A stretch of 64,000 bases of DNA, from positions 29,841-93,840 of the forward strand of contig JADMJV010000125.1 in assembly GCA_018780265.1 (NCBI GenBank), read 5' to 3'. The notes under the pieces were generated by a model. The model saw only the letters and a program-made list of their open reading frames with translations, was not told the origin of the DNA and did not search any database. This document shows positions 24,907 through 33,638 of the stretch, one piece after another. Numbering within the stretch: the first letter of the stretch is position 1; each line of letters opens with the position of its first letter. Position numbers and translations under genes: made by a program. The DNA is from a bacterium (lineage in GTDB: Bacteria; Vulcanimicrobiota; Xenobia; Xenobiales; JADMJV01).

Positions 24907-24936
24907 TTCATACCATGCCGTTCCAAAGCTTGTCAA
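24907..24936 (-). promoter_or_regulatory. sigma70-type promoter of the tRNA-Gly/Thr-secE-nusG unit
   Basis: Minus strand: TTGACA (24931-24936), 18-bp spacer, TATGAA (24907-24912), about 44 bases upstream of tRNA-Gly. Confidence 0.65.
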
Positions 24937-25050
24937 CACCAGATCGCTTTACAGGCACAGGAAAGGTAGCCTGAAAATTGAAAGCTCATCAAGCTGCTTA
25001 AATCTCCCCGCAATGGGGAACGATAATGGCAACATCCATCGGAGGTCACC

Positions 25051-25482
25051 ATGAAAGCTTATCAAATCGCCGCTGTCGCTCTACTTGCCGCCACCGCACT
25101 TTTCGGCCCCGCCGAAGCAGCCCGACGCAAATCCGACAAAGGACCCCACCCGTTGAAGATTCTCAAAGTGGTTCAGGATGGAAGCAGCACTCAATCGATG
25201 AGCGGTTGCAGCGGTCGCTATCATATCTGGATGCAAAACACCACGGACGTGGCCGTAGACAAGGTGGCTATCGAAATGGAAGTATTCAGCAAGAGCGGGC
25301 GCCTCGAAGACACCGTCAAGAAAGAGATCGGCAACGTGGAGGCGGGCGCCAAGGCTTTTGCTGAATTGAAGTACAACGTAATTGGCGAGCAAGGCATCGT
25401 GCCTCGCTTCTGGGTGAAATACAACGCCGGCGGCGAAAAGCTGACCGAGTTCGAAGTGGACGGACCTAGCTGGAACTTCTAG
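25051..25482 (+). CDS. secreted protein of unknown function
   Basis: 143 residues. Signal peptide at 1-23 (YQIAAVALLAATALFGPAEA, cleavage near AEA-A). The mature part is beta-rich: WMQNTTDVAVDKVAIEM, KKEIGNVEAGAKAFAEL and a Trp-containing end. The layout (hydrophobic strands alternating with N-T, E-x-G turns) resembles Ig-like FxLYD/DUF3426-type domains that occur in envelope proteins, but this is only resemblance. ATG has GGAGGT 4 bases upstream. Overlaps the convergent CinA-like gene by 4 bases. Confidence 0.75.
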   Translation: MKAYQIAAVALLAATALFGPAEAARRKSDKGPHPLKILKVVQDGSSTQSMSGCSGRYHIWMQNTTDVAVDKVAIEMEVFSKSGRLEDTVKKEIGNVEAGAKAFAELKYNVIGEQGIVPRFWVKYNAGGEKLTEFEVDGPSWNF

Positions 25483-26192
25483 ACCTTCAAAAGGCGCTGC
25501 AGCAATTCAAGCGCCTCCCGCACGTGTGCTTCATCCGTAGCATCCAGGGTCAAGCGCACGGTCTCTTTACCTCCCTCATAGCGGGGGTAGGAGCCAAAGC
25601 GGACCCGCGGGTAGGTTTCCACCACAGCCGTCAGGGGTGCCAGGATTTCCAATTCGGTTCGGTCCAGGTCGAGAAACTCGGTAAAGATCGGTGTGCCGCG
25701 AAACCGATCCGCCAGGGCCTCAAATTTACTGCGCACGATGGCCGGTACCCCCGGAAATAAAAAGACGTTACCCACGATCAGTTGCGGGTAACGCGCCCCC
25801 TCAGGATAGAAGAGTTCGGCGCCTTCGGGAATGCGACTCAGGCGAAAGCGCTCGGGTCCCGACTGCAAGCCGTAAAGGGTCTCCAGTAGCCGCTCCAGGC
25901 TAGGACTGTGCACCAATCTTCGATCCAGAGCCTGGGCCACGGCAGCCACGGTTACGTCGTCGTGAGTGGGCCCCATGCCACCGGTAGTAAAGACGTGGTC
26001 GTGGCGGTCCACCACCCAACGCAGAGCCTCCACAATGTCGCCTTCGTCATCACAAACGAAGAGAACTCGCTTGACCTCGACCCCCAGAGCATAAAGCTGC
26101 TGGGTTAGATAGCCGACGTTTTCATCCTTGACCTTGCCCGACAATAGCTCCTGGCCAATGATGACCAGGGCAGCGGTGGGACAGTTCACCAC
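25479..26192 (-). CDS. CinA/MoCF-domain protein (molybdopterin-binding fold)
   Basis: 237 residues. The MoCF_biosynth domain of CinA proteins: ALVIIGQELLSGKVKDEN at the start, the nucleotide loop TTGGMGPTHDDVT, and FLFPGVPAIVRSKFE. Family members hydrolyse ADP-ribose-type or FAD-like nucleotides, or bind molybdopterin; no C-terminal nicotinamide-mononucleotide deamidase domain is present. A short ferredoxin-like tail at 170-237 (RVRFGSYPRY) fits stand-alone CinA-N proteins. Start GTG 26192 (or GTG 26189), 3 bases after the dehydrogenase stop. Confidence 0.85.
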   Translation of the reverse strand: MVNCPTAALVIIGQELLSGKVKDENVGYLTQQLYALGVEVKRVLFVCDDEGDIVEALRWVVDRHDHVFTTGGMGPTHDDVTVAAVAQALDRRLVHSPSLERLLETLYGLQSGPERFRLSRIPEGAELFYPEGARYPQLIVGNVFLFPGVPAIVRSKFEALADRFRGTPIFTEFLDLDRTELEILAPLTAVVETYPRVRFGSYPRYEGGKETVRLTLDATDEAHVREALELLQRLLKV

Positions 26193-26195
26193 CTA

Positions 26196-27128
26196 TCAGG
26201 CCTTCGCCTGAAGCTTGGCCAGGGTATCCCGCAGGGCCTCGGCCGAGGCCGTCAGGGCCGCTTTTTCTTTGGGCCAAAGGTCCATTTCGACGCATTGCTC
26301 CACCCCATCCCGACCCAGTCGGGTGGGCACGGACAGACACACATCACGAATTCCGTAGGCCCCCTGCTGCCAGGTCGACACGGGCAGCAGAGCCTTGCTG
26401 TCGTAGGCAAGTGCTTTGAGCACTTCCAGGATGGCCACGCCCACGGCGTATCCCGCCCCGCCCTTGAGCGAAATCACCTCGGCACCGCTTTTTCGGGTGC
26501 GCTCGAATATCTTCATGACCGCCTGTTGGTCGTAACGCGGCAGACTGGGAAGAGGTACTCCGTCTACGCAGGAGGTGGACCAGATGGGCACCATGGAATC
26601 ACCGTGTTCGCCCAAGATAAGGGCTTGCGTTTGAATGGGACTGACCCCAAAAAACTCAGCCAGGAGTGAGCGGAAGCGCAGAGTGTCCAGAACGGTGCCC
26701 AGACCGATGACCCGGGATTTCGGGAATCCTGATTTTTCGGCAGCCAACTGGGTGAGAATATCGACCGGGTTGGTAACCACGATCAAGTGGCAGCGAGGAC
26801 TCACCGACACCCGTCGCAATTCTTCAAGAATCCCTAGAAAAAGCGCCACATTGCGATGGATCAAGTCGAGACGGGACTCGTCCGGCTTACGCCGCAGTCC
26901 GGCCGTGATCACTACGGTGTCAGCGCCCTCCAGTGCATCGTAGCCGCCGGCCCGAATGCGTTGAGGCGAAGTATAGGCGGTGCCATGCAACAGATCGAGG
27001 GCCTGGCCGGCCGCTCCCTGACCATTGGCATCGACCAGCACCTGTTCGCTGCCCACGCCGGCCATTTGTAAGGCGAAAGCCAGATTGGAGCCGACCAGCC
27101 CGGCGCCACCGATAATCCCGATTTTCAC
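26196..27128 (-). CDS. LDH/MDH-family 2-hydroxyacid dehydrogenase, probably malate-type
   Basis: 310 residues, NAD-dependent. NAD loop IGGAGLVGSN with Asp33 in LVDANG; catalytic His in GEHGDSMVP near 175; substrate Arg in ESRLDL. At the specificity position of the mobile loop, where lactate dehydrogenases have Gln (QKPG), this protein has Arg80 (RRKPD), which favours oxaloacetate/malate in this fold. The rest (GLGTVLDTLRFRSLLAEFFG) is LDH-like, so the name lactate dehydrogenase in a search would not settle the substrate. Preceded by fprA and followed by the CinA-like gene in one minus-strand run. Confidence 0.9.
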   Translation of the reverse strand: MKIGIIGGAGLVGSNLAFALQMAGVGSEQVLVDANGQGAAGQALDLLHGTAYTSPQRIRAGGYDALEGADTVVITAGLRRKPDESRLDLIHRNVALFLGILEELRRVSVSPRCHLIVVTNPVDILTQLAAEKSGFPKSRVIGLGTVLDTLRFRSLLAEFFGVSPIQTQALILGEHGDSMVPIWSTSCVDGVPLPSLPRYDQQAVMKIFERTRKSGAEVISLKGGAGYAVGVAILEVLKALAYDSKALLPVSTWQQGAYGIRDVCLSVPTRLGRDGVEQCVEMDLWPKEKAALTASAEALRDTLAKLQAKA

Positions 27129-27162
27129 TTCGTCACCCTCCTACCTTGAAAGCCAGGTTTGC

Positions 27163-28500
27163 TCAGCGAGCGGCCACTTCCTCCGCGCTGTCCCGAGCCC
27201 GCGCCAGCATCGCCTCGCGCTGAACCACTTTGACACGCGGGCGTCCAAGCGGTTGGCCCTGAGCCACCTCAAACTCATCCAGGCGTTTCCATCCGTCAAA
27301 GTCCACCCAGCCCGGCGCCAGATGTTGCTGAGGTTGACCGGCGGGCTCTTGGAGCTTGCCTTCGCGGGCGTCGCTCAGAAGTGATTGCACGCTCTCCTTG
27401 GCGCACGGCTTGTTGGTGCCGATCACTCCGCTGGGACCTCGCTTGATCCAGCCGGCCACGTAGACTCCGGGGTGACCCTCCACCCGACCCAACTGGTTGG
27501 AGATGATGCCTTTACCGTTATCAAAGGGAAGTTCTCCGAGCGGTTGCCCCTTGTAGCCGATGGAACGAAAAATCGTGCCGATGGCCAGCCCTTCTTGCTG
27601 GCCCGTGGAGGTGGCCTGCAATTTTTCGTTGAGCCGGTTTTGGCCCAATTTCAGGCCCTGAACCCGGTCCTGTCCGCTGATTTCCAGGGGCGACACCAGA
27701 AAGCGCAGGACCAATTTTTTTTGCCCCCCCGGGCGAATCTGGGCCTGGCCGAGCAACTCCAGTCGCTTGCTGACCAATTTGTCGGGCTCGGCTTCCAGGG
27801 CAGCCCGGCTGTGCTCGTCCAGGCTCAATTCATCCGGACGAATCTCAAAGGAGAGATCTTCCATCTCCAGCAGTTCGCGCAACTCGGGGTTGGTAAAGGC
27901 GGCCTGAGCGGGACCGCGGCGGGCTAAAATGTGAACCTCGCGGACCGCACAGTTGCGTAACTGTTCTAAAGCGTGGTCAGCGATGTCCGTTTTAGAGAGA
28001 CGCTCGTGCCCGCTGAGCAGGATACGAGCCACGTCGATAGCCACATTGCCCACGCCCACCACGGCTACGCGCGGCTGATCAAGCAGGAACTTGTGGCCAA
28101 CATAGTCCGGATGGCCGTTGTACCAGGCCACAAAGTCGGTGGCCGAGTAGCTGCCGGGAAGATCTTCCCCGGCCACTCCCAGGCGCCGGTCAGTCTGCGC
28201 GCCTACCGTCAAGAGCACGCCGTGATACACCTGACGCATCCATTCCAATTCGGCCGCTCCCACGGCCACATTGCCAAAAAAACTCAGGCGCGGGTCTCGC
28301 ATGATCTTTTCGAAGACGGCCGTCACGTTTTTGATTTTTTGGTGGTCAGGTGCCACCCCGTAGCGGACCAGGCCGTGGGGTGCGGGCAGTGCGTCATAGA
28401 GATCGACCTTGACTTCGTGGTCGCCGGACTTCAACAACTCTTCGCAGGCATAAAATCCCGAGGGACCGGCTCCTACGACTGCGACTCGCAACTGGCTCAT
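27163..28500 (-). CDS. fprA: ferredoxin-NADP+ reductase, adrenodoxin reductase type
   Basis: 445 residues. An FAD/NADP flavoenzyme of the FprA/adrenodoxin reductase family that moves electrons between NADPH and ferredoxin. FAD site VAVVGAGPSGFYACEEL near 5-22; APHGLVRYGVAPDHQKIK; NADP site VAVVGVGNVAIDVARIL near 145; the C-terminal AGWIKRGPSGVIGTNK loop. An extension of about 60 residues after the core is Pro/Gln-rich then acidic. Start ATG 28500. Confidence 0.95.
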   Translation of the reverse strand: MSQLRVAVVGAGPSGFYACEELLKSGDHEVKVDLYDALPAPHGLVRYGVAPDHQKIKNVTAVFEKIMRDPRLSFFGNVAVGAAELEWMRQVYHGVLLTVGAQTDRRLGVAGEDLPGSYSATDFVAWYNGHPDYVGHKFLLDQPRVAVVGVGNVAIDVARILLSGHERLSKTDIADHALEQLRNCAVREVHILARRGPAQAAFTNPELRELLEMEDLSFEIRPDELSLDEHSRAALEAEPDKLVSKRLELLGQAQIRPGGQKKLVLRFLVSPLEISGQDRVQGLKLGQNRLNEKLQATSTGQQEGLAIGTIFRSIGYKGQPLGELPFDNGKGIISNQLGRVEGHPGVYVAGWIKRGPSGVIGTNKPCAKESVQSLLSDAREGKLQEPAGQPQQHLAPGWVDFDGWKRLDEFEVAQGQPLGRPRVKVVQREAMLARARDSAEEVAAR

Positions 28501-28560
28501 GCAAACCCCCTTGAAAGTGGTGGGGAGTAGTTATGGGCCCGCGCGCCAATCTCCTGTGGG

Positions 28561-30171
28561 CTAAAGGGCGCCGTAAAGCGAGATTCGACTCACCTTTCCG
28601 AATGGGGTACGAGGCAATTGAGGAAGCAGGGTCCAAAGCTCGGGGCGAAGCCACTCGGGCAGGCGAACTTCCACATACTGGCGTAACTCATCCACCGAAA
28701 TCTTTTTGCCCGGCCGTGGCACCACAAAGGCATGCAATTTATCCACCAGCCCAATTCCTTGCAGGTCACGGGGGAAGCCGGCCGGCCAGCCCAGCACCGC
28801 CACCTCCTGCACCGAAGGATGCAGATGAACCACCTCTTCGATGCGTCGGGGATAGACCAGGTTGTCGCCCACCTTGCAACAGTCTGACATTCGTCCCAGC
28901 AAATAGGTGTAGCCGTCGCTATCAGTCACCCCTAGATCGCCGGTGTGCAGCCAACCGTCGCGCAGCGCCGCGGCAGTAGCCTGGGGCTCCTCCCAGTAGC
29001 CGCTCATCAATTGAGGCCCTCGCACCACCAGTTCCCCTATCTCGCCGGGCGGTTGAGGCTGGCCGGTATCCAGGTGGAGAATCCTGCTCTCGGTTTCAAG
29101 CAGGGGCAAACCGACCGATCCCTGGCGCCGCTCACCCTCCAGCGGGCCTACGTGAGTGATGGGACCGGCCTCGGTTAAGCCGTAGCCTTCGACCACTCTG
29201 GCCCGAGTGACTCGCTCAAAGCCTTCCTGGACCTCCAGGGGCAATGCGGCTGAGCCGCAGGCGCACAAACGGATCGAGCTAAACTTGTAACTACGCAAAT
29301 TGGGCAAGTTGAGCAGGGCCGCGTAGAGTGCCGGTGTGCCCGGAAACAGGCTGGGCTTGAAGCGCGAGGTGAGATCGGCCAGATGGTCGGGCTGCAAAGA
29401 ACTGCTCAGGATCAGCGTGCCGGCCGCCCGCATTCCCAAACACATCACACCTGTCAGACCGTAGGCATGAGCCAGGGGCAGAGCCGCCAACATGCGCTCT
29501 TTGCCGCGCTGCATCGAGGTATCCCAGTGCTCCAACTGCAAGGTGTTGGCCCAGATGGCCTGATGGGATAACACCACCCCCTTGGGGTTACCGGTGGTCT
29601 CCCCCGAGAAAATCAATGCGGCCGGACGGGCTCCCCCCTCCTGAAAAGGCGCCTCACTGGCCCGAGCTTCACGCATGCAGGCGCGCCAGCGATGTACCCC
29701 GCCTGGCATGGCCTCTTTGGGCTTGGGACGCCGAAACAGCCAGCCTACGTCGCTGCGCAGATATTCGCGCCCGCTGGAGAGAATGATCTGATCCACGCCC
29801 AGATTGCGAATGGAATGAGCCAGGGTGGAATCCAGCCGATTGGAGGTAATCACTACTTTGGGCCGGGCTTTGCGCAGTTGCTCGATGAGCAACTGCGGCG
29901 GGATCAAAGGACTGCTTAATGCGGCCACGCCGCCGACCCACCAGATAGCCTGACAGGCGATTACAAACTGCGGCCAGTTGGGCAGCAACAAAAAAACTCG
30001 GTCACCGGGCTGCACTCCCCAGGCCTGCAGGAGCCCGGCCATGGCCCGGACCTCCTGGACCAACTGTTGATAACTGAGTGGCCCGCGCTCACTCCATACG
30101 GCAGCGCGCCTGGGGAAGTCGCGCTCGGCCTCGAGCAAAAACTGGACCAGGTTCTGGTTGGATGTCAACAT
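28561..30171 (-). CDS. acyl-CoA synthetase / AMP-dependent ligase
   Basis: 536 residues of the ANL superfamily, activating a carboxylic acid with ATP, usually a fatty acid to acyl-CoA. Motifs: ALIFSGETTGNPKGVVLSH (ATP loop, with SGETTG instead of SGTTG), EGYGLTEAG, HTGDLGVTDSDGY, GRMSDCCKVGDNLVYPRRIE and the C-terminal Lys in PRTPFGKVSR. KVGDN replaces the common I-x-x-GGxN hinge. Start ATG 30171 fits the family length; an upstream in-frame start would overlap the hydrolase gene. The preceding hydrolase gene on the same strand ends 40 bases away and may provide free acids. Confidence 0.92.
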   Translation of the reverse strand: MLTSNQNLVQFLLEAERDFPRRAAVWSERGPLSYQQLVQEVRAMAGLLQAWGVQPGDRVFLLLPNWPQFVIACQAIWWVGGVAALSSPLIPPQLLIEQLRKARPKVVITSNRLDSTLAHSIRNLGVDQIILSSGREYLRSDVGWLFRRPKPKEAMPGGVHRWRACMREARASEAPFQEGGARPAALIFSGETTGNPKGVVLSHQAIWANTLQLEHWDTSMQRGKERMLAALPLAHAYGLTGVMCLGMRAAGTLILSSSLQPDHLADLTSRFKPSLFPGTPALYAALLNLPNLRSYKFSSIRLCACGSAALPLEVQEGFERVTRARVVEGYGLTEAGPITHVGPLEGERRQGSVGLPLLETESRILHLDTGQPQPPGEIGELVVRGPQLMSGYWEEPQATAAALRDGWLHTGDLGVTDSDGYTYLLGRMSDCCKVGDNLVYPRRIEEVVHLHPSVQEVAVLGWPAGFPRDLQGIGLVDKLHAFVVPRPGKKISVDELRQYVEVRLPEWLRPELWTLLPQLPRTPFGKVSRISLYGAL

Positions 30172-30211
30172 TGCCCATGGTTTGAGTTTGACTCCGCCGG
30201 CCCCTGCTGTG

Positions 30212-31039
30212 TCAGCGGAAAGGTGACTCGGAGCGGCCCCGCACAAAAGTAAGCAGCGCCTCGTTAACTCGAGCGGGGCGCTCTAATTGGGGCAAATGGG
30301 CCGAGAAGGAAATCCCTTCATAGTGGACCTGGGGAATCGATTCGGCCATGCGACGAACCCATTTGGTGCGAGTGAGGCGATCCAGTTCACCGCACATGAC
30401 CAGAGTGGGCACGTGAATTTTGGGATAGAGTTCCCAGCCGTCCCAGCGGTCCACATTGGGCACCAGTTTTTTGAGCACGTGGGGCGGCGCTCCCACCCGA
30501 CTATTGAAAGCCTTCTGAATGGGACCGAGGATAAATTCAGGCATTTTGAGCAATATCAACACCGAAACCCCCACCGACAGGGTGCCGGTGGTGGAGAGCA
30601 GCACCAGTTTCTCGACCCGATCCGGATGCTGCAGAGTGAAGTAGGTGGAGACGGCACCCCCAAAAGAGTGGCCGACCATAGTCACAGGGCCCTCGATGCC
30701 TACGTGGTCCAACACCCGACCGATATCCGCCGAAAACTCTTCGATGCTGTAGTCGGGCCATTCTGGTCGATCACTGTAGCCGTGACCACGCATATCTATG
30801 GCCAGACACCGGCAACGGCTGGAGAAAAACTCGAGCTGATGACTCCATTGAGTGCAGTGCCCGGCGGCTCCATGCACAAACACCATGGGGGTGGACCAGG
30901 CCGGCCTGGCCGGCTGCAAATCGAAGTAAGACAGCTCGATCTTGCGGCCCTGGCTGTCGTTGAAAGTGGCCTTTTGGCGCTGACTGGACCAGGACTCTTT
31001 GCGCAGACTGCCTCCAATACAACTGGTTCCTGGCTCCAT
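30212..31039 (-). CDS. alpha/beta hydrolase
   Basis: 275 residues. Nucleophile Ser in GHSFGG near 120, oxyanion turn VFVHGAAGHCTQW near 53, Asp candidate in CGELDRLT near 221 and a His in SAHLPQLERP near 250. It resembles epoxide-hydrolase/haloperoxidase-like esterases; substrate unknown. It starts 41 bases from the divergently transcribed histidine kinase gene, so the promoters of both must overlap coding sequence. Followed on its strand by the acyl-CoA ligase, suggesting a lipid or ester context. Confidence 0.88.
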   Translation of the reverse strand: MEPGTSCIGGSLRKESWSSQRQKATFNDSQGRKIELSYFDLQPARPAWSTPMVFVHGAAGHCTQWSHQLEFFSSRCRCLAIDMRGHGYSDRPEWPDYSIEEFSADIGRVLDHVGIEGPVTMVGHSFGGAVSTYFTLQHPDRVEKLVLLSTTGTLSVGVSVLILLKMPEFILGPIQKAFNSRVGAPPHVLKKLVPNVDRWDGWELYPKIHVPTLVMCGELDRLTRTKWVRRMAESIPQVHYEGISFSAHLPQLERPARVNEALLTFVRGRSESPFR

Positions 31040-31080
31040 CTGCTCAAGGAAACCGAGGAGGCCCGTGGAACACGGGGCCG

Positions 31081-32691
31081 ATGTCGATAGCTGAGTGGAT
31101 GACCAAGGACCCGGTGGTGACCAGTGCCGATACTCCCTTAGAGGAGTCTCTGGCCACGATGATTCGTCATCGAGTCCGCCACCTACCGATTTTGGACGAG
31201 GAGAGCTTCGTGGGCATTCTGAGTGCCCCCTCTCTAGTGAGTCAACTGTCTGGCGGCGAACAGATCCGTGCCGGTCTGGCCGGGTCGGCCACCCGCGACC
31301 ATGCCCTCTGGGTGGACCCGCTCAGCCCTGACGATGATATCAGCACCGCCGTAAAAAGCCTGGAGAAAGCCACCTGTTTACCGGTAGTGAGCGGCAATAA
31401 GCTGATCGGAATCTTTTCACACCACAACCTGATGAGCTATTTCATGCGCCATCTGGCTCCTCAAAGGGTGCGTCGGGGAGGAGCCACGCCCGCCCCGCAC
31501 CGCCTGGACAGCCTGGTCAATCTGGTGCGCAGAGTGTCGCAGGCCGATAGTCCCGATACCATTTTGCATTCCGTCATGGCTGCACTCAGGCCCCTGATGC
31601 CGGTGGACCAGGCCTTTATTTTGTTTCAGAAGGGCGACACCGACCAACTCTCGGTGGCGGCCGCCTACCTTGGTCCTCAGGCTCCCGGCGACGTGTTTAC
31701 GCAAATGCCGGTGCGCGACACTCTGAGCGGCTACGTGTGCCTGCATCATCGCAGTCTGCGCATCGAGGATCTGCACCAGGAACGCCGCTTTCCGCACAGC
31801 CAGGACCTGTGGTTGAACGGCGCTATCCATGTACCTCTGCGTTCGGTGATCGCCGTCCCCCTGATGGATCAAAACGTCAGCTTTGGAGTGCTCCAGTTCT
31901 GGTCCATCAAACCTTACTCGTACCTGGAGTCTGATCTGGAACTGCTGGAACTGGCCGGCGGCTACATCGCCTCGATGATTCAGCGCAGTTGGCGACTGCA
32001 AAAGGAGCAGGAAGCCAATCGCATCAAGGATGAGTTTTTGGCCGTGGTCACTCACGATCTACGCAACACCATTCAGGGGGTGATGTCCTATTCCCAACTG
32101 CTAGAACGCAAGGTGGTCGAGCCACGCCTGCAGAGCATGGCCCGAGGCATCGTGGAGAGCGCTCGCCACATGTCCAACCTGACCAACGACCTGCACGATC
32201 TGGCGCGCATGGGTATGCAAGCCATGCGTGTCGAGCCCCAAACCTGTCAGTTGCTCCAGGCCATCGAACAGGTGCTGGAGGAATTTGCCGATTTCGCCAT
32301 TCAAGAACAGGTCGAACTCAGGCCCCCCCAAATAGAGCCCCAACTGACCTGTCGGGCCGACCCCGTCCGTTTGCGCCAGGTATTGAGCAATCTCGTCTCC
32401 AACGCGGTCAAGTACAACCGGCCTCAAGGCTGGGTACAGGTGGAAGCGCGGGCACTCGACGATGGAGTGCGCATTACGGTTGAAGATTCCGGGATCGGGA
32501 TTCCAGCCGAAGAACAGGCGTCCATCTTTGAACTGTTTACCCGGGCAGCCAACCATCGCCGCCGGGACAGCAGCGGTTTGGGCCTGGCTATCAGCAAACA
32601 ACTGGTGGAGTTGCACGGAGGCACCTTGGAGTTGAGCAGTGCCAAGGGCGAAGGAAGTTGCTTCACGGTTTTTCTGCCCGACGGCCGATAG
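31081..32691 (+). CDS. CBS-GAF hybrid sensor histidine kinase (soluble)
   Basis: 536 residues without membrane segments. Two CBS domains at about 5-120 (MTKDPVVTSADTPLEESL; LPVVSGNKLIGIFSHHNL), which usually bind adenine nucleotides; a GAF domain at about 150-300; the dimerisation helix with His325 in VVTHDLRN; and an HATPase with SNAVKYN, EDSGIGIPAEEQ and SGLGLAISKQL. So a cytosolic kinase that may read energy charge. No response regulator gene is adjacent. The ATG at 31081 has an SD-like GAGGAGG 21-27 bases upstream, too far, so the start is less certain. Confidence 0.93.
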   Translation: MSIAEWMTKDPVVTSADTPLEESLATMIRHRVRHLPILDEESFVGILSAPSLVSQLSGGEQIRAGLAGSATRDHALWVDPLSPDDDISTAVKSLEKATCLPVVSGNKLIGIFSHHNLMSYFMRHLAPQRVRRGGATPAPHRLDSLVNLVRRVSQADSPDTILHSVMAALRPLMPVDQAFILFQKGDTDQLSVAAAYLGPQAPGDVFTQMPVRDTLSGYVCLHHRSLRIEDLHQERRFPHSQDLWLNGAIHVPLRSVIAVPLMDQNVSFGVLQFWSIKPYSYLESDLELLELAGGYIASMIQRSWRLQKEQEANRIKDEFLAVVTHDLRNTIQGVMSYSQLLERKVVEPRLQSMARGIVESARHMSNLTNDLHDLARMGMQAMRVEPQTCQLLQAIEQVLEEFADFAIQEQVELRPPQIEPQLTCRADPVRLRQVLSNLVSNAVKYNRPQGWVQVEARALDDGVRITVEDSGIGIPAEEQASIFELFTRAANHRRRDSSGLGLAISKQLVELHGGTLELSSAKGEGSCFTVFLPDGR

Positions 32692-32726
32692 CAGGAGGGA
32701 AAGCCGCGGACCCGTATCACAAGGGC

Positions 32727-33638
32727 ATGTTACGCCCTCTATTGTTGTTCCTATCCCAGAGCACGCTGGTCAAAAAATTCGTGATGCACTTTCCCCTGGC
32801 CAAGAAAGTCGCCCGCCGCTACGTGGCGGGCGAAACTTTAGAGGACGCACTGTTCGTCACGCGAACCTTGACGGCGCAGGGACTGCTGGTGGCTCTCGAC
32901 CTGCTTGGCGAGAACGTAGAACGCCCCGACGCAGCCAGCGAGGCCACCCAGGAATACCTTCGCATGTTGGGACGCATCCAGGACTCCGGTCTACAATGCT
33001 ACGTCTCTCTCAAGTTGACTCAACTGGGCCTCGATCAGGGAATGGATGTGGCCCTGGCCAATCTGCTCACGATTTTGGAAGCCGCCAAAAAAATTGGCCT
33101 GTTCGTGCGCATCGACATGGAGGGTTCCAAATACACCGACAGCACCGTGGCAGTGTTTCGTCAGGCGCGCGAGCAGTTTGACAATGTGGGCATCGTCATT
33201 CAGGCTTACATGCGTCGGTCCAAGTCCGATATCGCCCTGATCAATCGCATGGGCGGCAAGGCCCGTCTGTGCAAGGGGGCCTATGCCGAGCCTCCCTCGG
33301 TGGCCTATCAGACTCGCCGCGAAGTAACCTCGAACATGAAAGACCTCATGCGCGATTTGGTCCGGGATGGACACTATCCGGCCATCGCCTCCCACGACGA
33401 AGATGTGATTCAAGAGACTCTGCGAACTGTCAAAGAGTATGGGATAACCCCAGACCAGTTCGAATTTCAGATGCTCTACGGAATCCGCCGTGAACGCCAA
33501 CTAGAGTTGCACAAGCAGGGCTACAATGTACGTATTTATGTACCCTTTGGCAACGACTGGTACCCCTATTTTATGCGCCGCCTGGCGGAAAGACCGGCTA
33601 ATCTGGTCTTCTTTATCACGGCGCTGTTTCGAGGTTAA
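32727..33638 (+). CDS. proline dehydrogenase
   Basis: 303 residues, the stand-alone FAD-dependent PRODH domain that oxidises proline to pyrroline-5-carboxylate and feeds electrons to the quinone pool. Signatures: ALDLLGENV, CYVSLKLTQLGL, RIDMEGSKYTD, IQAYMRRS, ARLCKGAYAEP, ASHDEDV and FQMLYGIRRERQ, then YVPFGNDWYPYFMRRLAERPAN with the proline-binding Arg pair. ATG 32727 starts at the usual place. No pyrroline-5-carboxylate dehydrogenase gene is in the window, so the second step must be encoded elsewhere. The stop codon abuts the sppA start. Confidence 0.95.
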   Translation: MLRPLLLFLSQSTLVKKFVMHFPLAKKVARRYVAGETLEDALFVTRTLTAQGLLVALDLLGENVERPDAASEATQEYLRMLGRIQDSGLQCYVSLKLTQLGLDQGMDVALANLLTILEAAKKIGLFVRIDMEGSKYTDSTVAVFRQAREQFDNVGIVIQAYMRRSKSDIALINRMGGKARLCKGAYAEPPSVAYQTRREVTSNMKDLMRDLVRDGHYPAIASHDEDVIQETLRTVKEYGITPDQFEFQMLYGIRRERQLELHKQGYNVRIYVPFGNDWYPYFMRRLAERPANLVFFITALFRG

